From Synechococcus sp. MED650 (GTDB lineage Bacteria > Cyanobacteriota > Cyanobacteriia > PCC-6307 > Cyanobiaceae): 8,168 nucleotides of DNA. A program made the translations under genes and the position numbers. Position 1 is the stretch's first letter; every line of letters begins with the position of its first letter. The notes below the pieces were generated by a model that made no database searches, had not been told where the DNA came from, and saw nothing but the letters and a program-made list of their open reading frames with translations. Shown piece by piece: positions 1 through 5,959 of this stretch. The DNA is taken from positions 1 to 8,168 of the forward strand of contig NZHI01000045.1 of the NCBI GenBank assembly GCA_002691345.1, read 5' to 3'.

Positions 1-89
1 GTCTTCGTGGTTGTCACTGCCGCGAGAGTTGCTGACACTGCCGTCGCTGCCGTTGCCGTCATCATTATTGTTTCTTTTGGGAAGTTCAT
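1..89 (-). CDS. Hypothetical Ala/Thr-rich small protein, partial (runs off left edge)
   Basis: An open frame starts at the ATG whose first base is 89 on the minus strand and stays open for 29 codons to the edge of the window, so the C-terminus is missing. It begins MNFPKETIMM and continues with an Ala/Thr/Val run (residues about 11-28) encoded partly by repeated ACG-GCA codons. The run is mildly hydrophobic and could be a membrane segment or signal-like region, but no clear signal peptidase site can be judged. Nearby Met codons at residues 9 and 10 are alternative starts. There is no strong Shine-Dalgarno sequence. I do not recognise the protein, and the call rests only on an uninterrupted frame with an ATG. 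Confidence 0.28.
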   Translation of the reverse strand, partial: MNFPKETIMMTATAATAVSATLAAVTTTK

Positions 90-137
90 TTTTCACTTGA
101 AAGCCCCGTGGTTATTCGCTTTGGTAAAGGCTTCCGT

Positions 138-401
138 TTAGTACAAGCTTGTGCTGGATCCTTCTGATCCGCTTCTTGCATCATGCACCACCAGTGTGCG
201 TTCACTTCGGCGCGCTTGATCCTTGGACTCTCTGTTCAGGTAGATCGTCCAGTTGTCGATCATCTGTTGTTCTGCTCTTTCGGGTAGAGGCTGCGGCTGA
301 GGCAATCGGTTTTCCAGAACAAGCCCTGCCAGGGATACTGCTGCAGACAGGGGAACCACGACGATCGAAAGCCTCACCACACCACACTTGATGGCAAACA
401 C
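138..401 (-). CDS. Hypothetical 87-aa protein with one predicted N-terminal membrane segment
   Basis: The frame opens with GTG at 401 and ends with TAA at 138-140. Residues about 8-29 form a hydrophobic stretch (VVRLSIVVVPLSAAVSLAGLV) preceded by Lys and Arg, as in a membrane anchor or an uncleaved signal. A Pro/Gln-rich linker (LPQPQPLPE) follows, then a charged, soluble-looking tail. The architecture resembles a single-pass small membrane protein with the tail outside, but no family is recognised. The start is uncertain: GTG codons at residues 8 and 9 would also serve, and no ribosome-binding site stands out. The frame is the same as that of the gene at 480-701, separated from it by two TAG codons, so this could be the distal part of a broken longer gene. 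Confidence 0.38.
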   Translation of the reverse strand: MFAIKCGVVRLSIVVVPLSAAVSLAGLVLENRLPQPQPLPERAEQQMIDNWTIYLNRESKDQARRSERTLVVHDARSGSEGSSTSLY

Positions 402-479
402 GTTCTACAGCACCAGATGTGGTGTTTCAAGTGCCCGATCGCACCATTCCTGGGCTTCGCTCCAAGCTGATATAGGGGT

Positions 480-701
480 CTATCCTTGCCCCGACTGCCC
501 ATAATTGAAATCCTGAAGAGCATATTGAGCCATTCTTTTGTTATTGGTGATATCGGTCAGCGATACAGCTGCATCCTCAGGCTGCCAATCTCGTTGATTA
601 ATCAGTTGATTGAAAGCTTCGAGAGATTCATCGAGTTCCTCATGAAGGCTTACCACTCTTGAGTTTTCGGTGATCTCGATAATCGATATTTGAAAGGCCA
701 T
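480..701 (-). CDS. Hypothetical 73-aa acidic protein
   Basis: The frame runs from ATG at 701 to TAG at 480-482. The product begins MAFQISIIEITENSRVV and is acidic, well mixed in composition and free of low-complexity sequence, which makes it the most protein-like small frame in the left region. It has no membrane segment. The N-terminal third alternates hydrophobic and polar residues like a beta strand, and the middle (HEELDESLEAFNQLINQ) looks helical. No family is recognised. A weak promoter-like pair, TTGATT (741-736) and TAAAAA (717-712) with an 18-base spacer on the minus strand, lies just upstream, but it would leave a leader of only a few bases. The start overlaps the end of the frame at 650-811. 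After the TAG the same frame continues with 24 further protein-like codons. Confidence 0.45.
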   Translation of the reverse strand: MAFQISIIEITENSRVVSLHEELDESLEAFNQLINQRDWQPEDAAVSLTDITNNKRMAQYALQDFNYGQSGQG

Positions 702-811
702 CGTAGTAAGGTTTTTAGTCTAGCTCTTGGACGATAATCAATACTGGCATAGGCTTTGATCTGATCACGGTCCTCCCAGTTCCTCTGGAAATGGTCACGG
801 CTCTGCCTCAT
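650..811 (-). CDS. Hypothetical 53-aa basic protein overlapping the next small gene
   Basis: The frame runs from ATG at 811 to TAA at 650-652 and encodes 53 residues. The first part (MRQSRDHFQRNWEDRDQIKA and about 10 more residues) uses codons mostly ending in G or C (GAC, TTC, CAG, AAC, TGG, GAG, GAC, ATC, GCC), like the confirmed genes here. The end (residues about 38-53) is less convincing and overlaps the start of the 73-aa frame by 52 bases in a different phase. The product is basic and hydrophilic, with no membrane segment and no recognised domain. The sequence before the ATG is only weakly purine-rich. It could be a small gene, or the 5' part of a frameshifted gene joined to the next frame. 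Confidence 0.32.
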   Translation of the reverse strand: MRQSRDHFQRNWEDRDQIKAYASIDYRPRARLKTLLRWPFKYRLSRSPKTQEW

Positions 812-953
812 CGTGTATCTCGCCGAAATGGGCTCTTTTTGCTGTATTTCACAATCGACGTTCTTTCTACTTGGATACCTTTTAGTTCGTCCTATTGGCT
901 TGTGGGTTAAGGCGTTATGGCTGGATGTCGACTATCGATTGGACGTTGTAGTT

Positions 954-1199
954 CTATCTCCCTCTTGGATTTGGGCTGGCAATGTCCCTCCTTTTGATGT
1001 GGAAATCTCTATGAGCCATTTTTTTGTTTTTGCATCTGTAGACGTCGATGCGTTTCCTTGGCAGTGTGATCCCAAGGGTGTTGCAGTCGTCCATTGCGTT
1101 CTGCCAGGCGTCGTTCTTGTTCGCGTTGTCCGCGACCGGCTTATAAGCCGACGGATGTGCGCCCGGTCGTGGTCGTTTTCTTGACAGTTCTTGCAGCAT
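954..1199 (-). CDS. Hypothetical 81-aa basic protein, possibly a gene remnant
   Basis: The minus-strand frame from ATG at 1199 to TAG at 954-956 contains a central stretch (ADNANKNDAWQNAMDDC and following, residues about 23-50) in which nearly every codon ends in G or C (GTC GCG GAC AAC GCG AAC AAG AAC GAC GCC), a sign of real coding. Both ends are less convincing. The start is doubtful because the GAAGGA just before the ATG touches it, leaving no spacing. A different phase, starting at ATG 1234 with MSKQRKKHHQ, also looks fair over its first 30 codons, so a frameshift may have split one gene. That ATG directly follows the T-run of the rpe terminator. No family is recognised. It could be a small gene, a decayed gene, or chance. 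Confidence 0.3.
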   Translation of the reverse strand: MLQELSRKRPRPGAHPSAYKPVADNANKNDAWQNAMDDCNTLGITLPRKRIDVYRCKNKKMAHRDFHIKRRDIASPNPRGR

Positions 1200-1234
1200 T
1201 CCTTCTGGTGATGCTTCTTGCGTTGCTTTGACAT

Positions 1235-1259
1235 AAAAAAGCCCTGGGCACGCCAGGGC
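1235..1259 (-). terminator. Intrinsic terminator of rpe
   Basis: Read on the minus strand, GCCCTGG (1259-1253) pairs perfectly with CCAGGGC (1247-1241) around a 5-base loop, followed directly by six T residues (1240-1235). It lies about 26 bases past the rpe stop codon and points in the rpe direction. The 7-bp GC-rich stem plus U-tract is a classic factor-independent terminator. Confidence 0.88.
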
Positions 1260-1285
1260 AAATTCATGCTGCGAAACGAAGAACG

Positions 1286-1969
1286 TCAGGCCAGAACAGC
1301 TTCCTTGCTGCTGCTGTTGCGGATCCCCTTGATCGCCTCTGCGTAATCAGGCTGATTAAACACACCGGATCCAGACACAATGGCGTTGGCGCCGGCTTCG
1401 ATCACTTTCCAGGCATTTCCGGCCTTGATTCCACCGTCCACTTCGATCCAGGGATCCAGGCCACGCTCATCACACATGCGACGAAGGTCTCGGATCTTCT
1501 GCACTTGGTTGTCGATGAAGCTTTGGCCGCCGAAACCGGGATTGACACTCATGATCAACACCAGATCGCAAAGCTCCAGGCAGTATTCGAGGGTGTCGAT
1601 CGGAGTTGAGGGATTCAGCACCGCGCCAGCTTTCTTGCCCAGGTCTTTGATCTGAGCCAGGTTGCGGTGCAGATGCGGGCAGGCCTCAACCTGAACCGAA
1701 ATGATGTCGGCACCGGCCTTGGCGAAGTCAGGCACGTACTTCTCGGGCTCAACGATCATCAAGTGAACGTCGAGCGGTTTCTGGGTCACCGGACGCAGCG
1801 CATCAACGATCAGGGGCCCAATCGTGATGTTCGGCACAAAACGGCCGTCCATCACATCCACATGGATCCAGTCGGCGCCGGCCTCATCCACAGCTTTCAC
1901 TTCTTCTCCGAGTCGTGAGAAATCAGCCGACAGGATCGACGGCGAGATCACCAGGGGCTTGGTGCTCAT
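1286..1969 (-). CDS. rpe: Ribulose-phosphate 3-epimerase
   Basis: This enzyme interconverts D-ribulose 5-phosphate and D-xylulose 5-phosphate in the cytosol, serving both the Calvin cycle and the pentose phosphate pathway. The 227-residue product is a full-length TIM barrel. It shows SPSILSADF (9-17), HVDVMDG with H36 and D38, DVHLM with H69, the [10 protein letters not shown] phosphate-binding loop (140-149), EVDGG with D178, and a second phosphate site, VSGSGVF (198-204). H36, D38, H69 and D178 match the metal ligands and the two acid-base aspartates of the family. The frame stays open upstream to 2257, but that extension would overlap glpX and lacks family similarity, so ATG at 1969 ([11 protein letters not shown]) is chosen. 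The usual His of the HxEA motif is Gln here (VQVEA, Q93). The gene is divergent from glpX and ends in its own terminator. Confidence 0.97.
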   Translation of the reverse strand: MSTKPLVISPSILSADFSRLGEEVKAVDEAGADWIHVDVMDGRFVPNITIGPLIVDALRPVTQKPLDVHLMIVEPEKYVPDFAKAGADIISVQVEACPHLHRNLAQIKDLGKKAGAVLNPSTPIDTLEYCLELCDLVLIMSVNPGFGGQSFIDNQVQKIRDLRRMCDERGLDPWIEVDGGIKAGNAWKVIEAGANAIVSGSGVFNQPDYAEAIKGIRNSSSKEAVLA

Positions 1970-1979
1970 GGATGAGGAG

Positions 1980-1993
1980 CGCGGAATGCCGCG
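1980..1993 (-). promoter_or_regulatory. Small hairpin just upstream of the rpe start
   Basis: CGCGG (1980-1984) and CCGCG (1989-1993) form a perfect 5-bp GC-only stem with a 4-base loop, ending about 10 bases before the rpe ATG. In an rpe mRNA starting further upstream it would sit where a Shine-Dalgarno sequence normally lies, and none is evident there. The stem is short and may be coincidental. Confidence 0.25.
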
Positions 1994-1995
1994 TG

Positions 1996-2001
1996 ATTTT
2001 A
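1996..2001 (-). promoter_or_regulatory. Candidate -10 element for rpe
   Basis: The minus strand reads TAAAAT at 2001-1996, one mismatch from the TATAAT consensus and about 27 bases before the rpe ATG. No good -35 element lies 16-18 bases upstream, so this is a weak prediction. Confidence 0.25.
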
Positions 2002-2015
2002 GGGACTCCTGCAAC

Positions 2016-2028
2016 CACTGATACAGTG
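2016..2028. promoter_or_regulatory. Perfect 13-bp inverted repeat between rpe and glpX (possible operator)
   Basis: CACTG (2016-2020), the spacer ATA and CAGTG (2024-2028) form a perfect palindrome in the 150-bp divergent region. It lies 47 bases from the rpe start and 91 bases from the glpX start, close to the candidate rpe -10 element. It fits the size of a dimeric repressor or activator site, but I cannot assign it to a known cyanobacterial regulator: it is neither the NtcA pattern GTA-N8-TAC nor an evident LysR-type site. Confidence 0.3.
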
Positions 2029-2119
2029 AGCCGCGCTCAGACGTCGAGATCCACTGCGGCACCGGCCAACTGCCCGTCCAGGAGATCTCGCCAACCCGTC
2101 CCACCTCATCCGGAGTCCC

Positions 2120-3124
2120 GTGGATCAGACCCTCATTCAGGAAATTCTCGAGATCGTCGAGCAGGCCGCCATCGCTTCCGCCTCGCTCTCCGGCAAAGGC
2201 CTGAAGGATGAAGCGGATGCATTGGCCGTCGATGCCATGCGCAAGCGCATGAATCAAATCCAGATGCAGGGCCGCATCGTGATCGGTGAGGGGGAGCGTG
2301 ACGAAGCCCCCATGCTCTACATCGGAGAAGAAGTTGGAACCGGCACGGGTCCTGGCGTCGATTTCGCTGTTGACCCTTGTGAGGGCACCAACCTTTGCGC
2401 TTTCAACCAGCGCGGCTCCATGGCTGTTCTTGCAGCTTCCGACCGTGGCGGTCTGTTCAATGCCCCCGACTTCTACATGAAGAAACTGGCTGCTCCTCCG
2501 GCAGCCAAGGGCAAGGTGGACATCCGCAAATCAGCCACTGAAAACATCAAGATCCTCAGCGAATGCCTGGGTCTCGCCCCCGACGAGCTGAACATCGTGG
2601 TGATGGATCGTGCCCGTCACAAGGATTTGATCGCTGAGATCCGTGCCACCGGAGCGCGCATCCAGCCCATCTCTGATGGTGATGTTCAGGCTGCTATCGC
2701 CTGCGGTTTCGCCGGCACCGGAACTCACTGCCTGATGGGCATTGGTGCTGCCCCTGAAGGTGTGATCTCCGCTGCTGCCATGCGCGCCCTTGGTGGCCAT
2801 TTCCAGGGACAGCTGGTGTATGACCCTGCGATTGCTCAGACCTCCGAATGGGCTGACATGACCAAAGAGGGCAACCTGGCTCGCTTGGCTGAGATGGGCA
2901 TCACTGATCCCGACAAGGTCTATGAGGCTGAGGAGCTCGCTTGTGGTGAGCACATTTGTTTCGCTGGCAGCGGAATCACCGATGGCCTGCTGTTCCATGG
3001 CGTTAAGTTCGAAAAGGACTGCACCCGCACGAGCAGCTTGGTGATCAGCAACCTGGACAACACCTGCCGCTTCACCAACACCGTGCACATCAAAGACGGA
3101 GCCCAGAGCATCGCTCTGAGCTGA
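2120..3124 (+). CDS. glpX: Class II fructose-1,6-/sedoheptulose-1,7-bisphosphatase
   Basis: The cyanobacterial enzyme removes the 1-phosphate from fructose 1,6-bisphosphate and sedoheptulose 1,7-bisphosphate, two regulatory steps of the Calvin cycle. The 334-residue product has family length and spans the GlpX fold. Metal and substrate residues fall where expected: D33, E57 in GEGERDEAP (56-64), D85 and E88 in DPCEGTNL (85-92), ISDGDV (184-189) and E213 in [15 protein letters not shown] with a Cys beside the metal ligands is the form I associate with cyanobacterial enzymes. Several cysteines (including C87 and C93) could allow thioredoxin-linked light control, known for related enzymes but not shown here. 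The start is GTG at 2120, giving [10 protein letters not shown], with GGAG four bases upstream. It is divergent from rpe and 31 bp before hemA, so probably co-transcribed with hemA. Confidence 0.97.
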   Translation: MDQTLIQEILEIVEQAAIASASLSGKGLKDEADALAVDAMRKRMNQIQMQGRIVIGEGERDEAPMLYIGEEVGTGTGPGVDFAVDPCEGTNLCAFNQRGSMAVLAASDRGGLFNAPDFYMKKLAAPPAAKGKVDIRKSATENIKILSECLGLAPDELNIVVMDRARHKDLIAEIRATGARIQPISDGDVQAAIACGFAGTGTHCLMGIGAAPEGVISAAAMRALGGHFQGQLVYDPAIAQTSEWADMTKEGNLARLAEMGITDPDKVYEAEELACGEHICFAGSGITDGLLFHGVKFEKDCTRTSSLVISNLDNTCRFTNTVHIKDGAQSIALS

Positions 3125-3155
3125 ACGTCACATTCTGGTTGAGAGGAACGTCTCC

Positions 3156-4454
3156 ATGCATATCGCCGTCGTCGGCCTCAGTCATCGCACGGCACCGGTG
3201 GAGATCCGGGAACGGCTCAGCATCCCTGAGCAGACCATGGAGACGTCCCTTCAATCCCTGCGCAACCACGAACAGGTGCTGGAGGCCTCAATCCTCAGCA
3301 CCTGTAATCGTCTTGAGATCTATACCCTTGTTCGCAACCCTGATTTGGGTGTCGACGCCGTTCGCAATTTTTTGAGCAGCCATTCAGGCCTTGCCTGCGG
3401 TGATCTGACCCCGCACCTGTTCAGCTTTCACCACGATGACGCCGTGGACCACCTGATGCGGGTCGCGGCTGGTCTCGACAGCCTTGTTCTTGGTGAGGGG
3501 CAGATCCTCTCCCAGGTCAAGAAGATGATGCGTCTTGGCCAAGAGCACAAATCTCTGGGTCCAATCCTCAATCGTCTGCTGACACAGGCTGTCAGTACTG
3601 GCAAACGCGTTCGAAGCGAAACCAATCTCGGCACTGGTGCTGTCTCGATCAGTTCTGCAGCTGTGGAGTTGGCGCAGTTAAAGCTTGGCCAATCCAGAGG
3701 GCTTGACCAGTTGGTCACGCTCGAGAGTGAGCAAATTGCCGTTATCGGCGCCGGTCGGATGAGCCGACTGCTCCTGCAACACTTAAAAGCGAAGGGTGCT
3801 TCAGGGGTGGTTCTCCTGAACCGAACACTTCAGCGGGCCGAGCAACTGGCAAGCGACTTTCCGGATCTTCCGGTGCAGTGCCGTCCCCTTGATCAACTCG
3901 ATCAGTGCCTCAGCACCTGCTCTTTGGTGTTCACCAGCACCGCTGCTGATGACCCGATCATTGATGCTGATCGGTTGCGGCCTCTCAACCGCCGCAGCAA
4001 GCTTCGTTTGATTGATATCGGTGTTCCAAGGAACATCGCGGCCGATGCAACTGATGTGGATGGCGTTGAATCCCACGACGTTGATGATCTCCAGGAGGTT
4101 GTCGCCCGCAATCAGGAAGCCCGGCAAGCCATGGCCCGGGAGGCTGAGCAGCTGCTTCAGCAGGAAGCCCAGCAATTTTTGGATTGGTGGGACAGTCTTG
4201 AAGCGGTTCCCACAATCAACCAACTCCGCTCGTCTTTGGAGACGATCCGTGTGGAGGAGCTGCAGAAAGCATTGAGCCGGATGGGGCCCGATTTCTCGGC
4301 CCGCGAAAGGAAGGTGGTGGAAGCGTTGAGCAAGGGGATCATCAACAAGATCCTGCACACCCCGGTGACGCAGCTCAGGGCTCCACAGAAACGTCAAGAC
4401 CGTCAGCAGGCGCTCCAGACCGTTGAACGCTTGTTCGATCTCGAGCCATCCTGA
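3156..4454 (+). CDS. hemA: Glutamyl-tRNA reductase
   Basis: This enzyme reduces glutamyl-tRNA(Glu) with NADPH to glutamate-1-semialdehyde, the first committed step of tetrapyrrole synthesis and so of haem, chlorophyll and bilins. The 432-residue product is complete. The N-terminal catalytic domain (1 to about 155) starts MHIAVVGLSHRTAPVE and carries the nucleophile C50 in LSTCNRLE, conserved H99 and GEGQILSQVK (113-122). The NADPH domain (about 165-300) has VIGAGRMS (196-203), NRT (222-224) and DIGVPRNI (287-294). The C-terminal helical dimerisation domain follows, with an Ala/Glu/Gln-rich spinal helix (about 310-345). ATG at 3156 is preceded by GAGAGG nine bases upstream, the best ribosome-binding site in the window. 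The enzyme is usually feedback-controlled by haem, but nothing in the DNA shows how it is controlled here. Confidence 0.97.
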   Translation: MHIAVVGLSHRTAPVEIRERLSIPEQTMETSLQSLRNHEQVLEASILSTCNRLEIYTLVRNPDLGVDAVRNFLSSHSGLACGDLTPHLFSFHHDDAVDHLMRVAAGLDSLVLGEGQILSQVKKMMRLGQEHKSLGPILNRLLTQAVSTGKRVRSETNLGTGAVSISSAAVELAQLKLGQSRGLDQLVTLESEQIAVIGAGRMSRLLLQHLKAKGASGVVLLNRTLQRAEQLASDFPDLPVQCRPLDQLDQCLSTCSLVFTSTAADDPIIDADRLRPLNRRSKLRLIDIGVPRNIAADATDVDGVESHDVDDLQEVVARNQEARQAMAREAEQLLQQEAQQFLDWWDSLEAVPTINQLRSSLETIRVEELQKALSRMGPDFSARERKVVEALSKGIINKILHTPVTQLRAPQKRQDRQQALQTVERLFDLEPS

Positions 4455-4487
4455 TTGGAATCACCTCGAGTCGCGAGGTGATTCCAA
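4455..4487 (+). terminator. Perfect 14-bp stem-loop directly after hemA
   Basis: TTGGAATCACCTCG (4455-4468) pairs with CGAGGTGATTCCAA (4474-4487) without a mismatch around the 5-base loop AGTCG. The stem begins at the first base after the hemA stop codon. No T-run follows (GTAATCTCG), so it is not a textbook intrinsic terminator. It may be a weak or factor-dependent terminator, or a 3'-end stabiliser or processing site that separates glpX-hemA from glgC. Confidence 0.55.
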
Positions 4488-4573
4488 GTAATCTCGTCTG
4501 ATTCAGAGGCGGAACGGTTTCTGAGGCGAAAACTCCGGTAAGTTCTTGCAGCAACGCCGATTTGGGTAGCGGC

Positions 4574-5869
4574 ATGAAGCGCGTTTTGGCCATCATTCTC
4601 GGCGGAGGTGCCGGAACACGTCTCTACCCGCTCACAAAAATGCGGGCCAAACCCGCTGTTCCGCTGGCTGGTAAATATCGTCTTATCGATATTCCCATTA
4701 GTAACTGCATTAATTCCGACATCAACAAGATGTACGTGATGACGCAGTTCAACAGTGCCTCTCTAAATCGTCATCTCAGTCAGACCTACAACCTCAGCAA
4801 CTCCTTTGGTGGAGGTTTCGTTGAGGTCTTGGCTGCTCAGCAGACTCCGGATAGTCCCACATGGTTCGAAGGCACTGCCGATGCGGTGCGCAAGTACCAG
4901 TGGTTGTTCCAGGAATGGGACGTTGATGAATATCTGATCCTTTCCGGCGACCAGCTCTATCGGATGGATTACAGCTTGTTCATCGAGCACCATCGCCGTA
5001 CCGGCGCCGATCTCACCGTTGCCGCTCTTCCTGTTGATACCAAACAGGCTGAGGCGTTTGGTTTGATGCGCACAGACGAGGATGGCAATATCAAGGAATT
5101 CAGAGAAAAGCCCAAGGGTGATTCTCTTCTGGAGATGGCAGTTGACACCTCCCGCTTTGGGCTGAGTGCAGAGTCTGCGAAGGAGCGGCCCTATCTTGCC
5201 TCGATGGGCATTTACGTGTTCAGTCGGCAGACCCTCTTTGATCTACTTGATCAACATCCTGGATATAAGGATTTTGGTAAGGAAATTATCCCAGAGGCTT
5301 TATCCCGTGGAGACAAACTCCAGAGCTATGTGTTCGACGATTACTGGGAGGATATTGGAACCATTGGTGCTTTCTACGAAGCCAATCTTGCTTTAACGCA
5401 GCAACCAACGCCCCCCTTCAGCTTCTACGACGAGAAATTTCCGATTTACACCCGCCCTCGCTATCTGCCCCCGAGCAAATTGGTTGATGCGCAAATCACC
5501 AATTCAATCGTGGGAGAGGGCTCGATTCTGAAGTCCTGCAGCATTCACCACTGCGTTCTCGGTGTTCGAAGCCGTATTGAGAGTGACGTTGTCCTTCAGG
5601 ACACGTTGGTGATGGGAGCTGACTTCTTTGAATCCAGCGACGAACGAGCGCTGCTTCAGGAACGCGGCGGTATCCCCGTTGGTGTGGGCAAAGGCACCAC
5701 GGTGAAGCGGGCCATCCTCGATAAGAACACTCGGATCGGAACCGGTGTCACCATCGTGAACAAGGACCACGTCGAGGAAGCAGACCGCTCTGATCAGGGC
5801 TTCTACATCCGTAATGGAATCGTGGTTGTCCAGAAAAACGCCACCATCCCTGACGGCACCGTGATCTGA
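4574..5869 (+). CDS. glgC: Glucose-1-phosphate adenylyltransferase (ADP-glucose pyrophosphorylase)
   Basis: This enzyme makes ADP-glucose and pyrophosphate from ATP and glucose 1-phosphate, the committed step of glycogen synthesis. The 431-residue product has an N-terminal nucleotidyltransferase domain with [12 protein letters not shown] (10-21), [20 protein letters not shown] (26-45), GTADAVR (100-106), the metal-binding D126 in [10 protein letters not shown], and EFREKP (175-180), where K179 corresponds to the glucose-1-phosphate lysine. A left-handed beta-helix domain follows. Residues corresponding to the 3-phosphoglycerate/phosphate control sites of the Anabaena enzyme are present: R294, K384 and K421. 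This suggests activation by 3-PGA and inhibition by phosphate, which ties storage to carbon fixation. ATG at 4574 ([11 protein letters not shown]) is preferred over an in-frame TTG at 4562, which would add only MGSG. No convincing promoter or Shine-Dalgarno sequence is seen in the 86 bases before it. Confidence 0.97.
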   Translation: MKRVLAIILGGGAGTRLYPLTKMRAKPAVPLAGKYRLIDIPISNCINSDINKMYVMTQFNSASLNRHLSQTYNLSNSFGGGFVEVLAAQQTPDSPTWFEGTADAVRKYQWLFQEWDVDEYLILSGDQLYRMDYSLFIEHHRRTGADLTVAALPVDTKQAEAFGLMRTDEDGNIKEFREKPKGDSLLEMAVDTSRFGLSAESAKERPYLASMGIYVFSRQTLFDLLDQHPGYKDFGKEIIPEALSRGDKLQSYVFDDYWEDIGTIGAFYEANLALTQQPTPPFSFYDEKFPIYTRPRYLPPSKLVDAQITNSIVGEGSILKSCSIHHCVLGVRSRIESDVVLQDTLVMGADFFESSDERALLQERGGIPVGVGKGTTVKRAILDKNTRIGTGVTIVNKDHVEEADRSDQGFYIRNGIVVVQKNATIPDGTVI

Positions 5870-5914
5870 TTGTTCATTCCTGACAGAACGTATGTGATTT
5901 ACTGCCGGATTCCC

Positions 5915-5941
5915 CGACCGTGCTCACACTGAGCACAGTCG
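5915..5941. promoter_or_regulatory. Interrupted inverted repeat upstream of gnd
   Basis: GTGCTCA (5920-5926) and TGAGCAC (5930-5936) are perfect arms around CAC. After a single C/A mismatch (5919/5937) the pairing continues with CGAC (5915-5918) against GTCG (5938-5941). This gives 11 pairs in 27 bases, ending 18 bases before the gnd ATG. There is no T-run, so it is not an intrinsic terminator for glgC. It could be an operator for a dimeric regulator or a hairpin in the gnd leader. Confidence 0.4.
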
Positions 5942-5959
5942 TTTGTGGTCCTCTCGACC

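Larger units (their letters stand above)
1..1231. other. Region of small unassigned reading frames
   Basis: This 1.2-kb stretch contains no gene I recognise. To the eye it is richer in A and T than the enzyme genes to its right. It carries only short minus-strand reading frames, described separately, of about 29 (partial), 87, 73, 53 and 81 codons. None has a convincing Shine-Dalgarno sequence and none matches a family I can name. The longest plus-strand frame (813-1184) is rich in Cys, Trp, Val and Phe, as expected of an antisense shadow. No tRNA, rRNA, transposase or direct-repeat array is visible. It could be a run of small lineage-specific genes, decaying genes, or an intergenic region that hosts unannotated RNAs. 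Confidence 0.6.

Noticed and set aside
757..767. TGATC-T-GATCA inverted repeat
   Set aside because: It is too short, lies within a possible small coding frame, and has no promoter context.
813..1184. Plus-strand 123-codon frame with hydrophobic stretches
   Set aside because: Its composition (many Val, Cys, Trp, Phe) and its position opposite better minus-strand frames suggest an antisense shadow; there is no Shine-Dalgarno sequence or recognisable domain.
1228..1233. TTGACA resembling a plus-strand -35 element
   Set aside because: It is part of the rpe terminator flank, and the stretch 17 bases on is the GC-rich terminator stem, not a -10 element.
1970..2257. 96-codon N-terminal extension of the rpe frame
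   Set aside because: It overlaps the glpX start on the other strand, is unlike any Rpe N-terminus, and the family start fits [11 protein letters not shown] at 1969.
2531..3088. 185-codon minus-strand frame inside glpX
   Set aside because: It lies wholly opposite an intact conserved enzyme gene and is explained by that gene's codon bias.
3801..4397. 198-codon minus-strand frame inside hemA
   Set aside because: It is a shadow of the conserved hemA coding sequence, His/Leu/Gln-rich as antisense frames tend to be.
5890..5902. NtcA-like site GTA...TAC upstream of gnd
   Set aside because: The spacer is 7 bases, whereas the known site is GTA-N8-TAC, and no well-placed -10 element follows.
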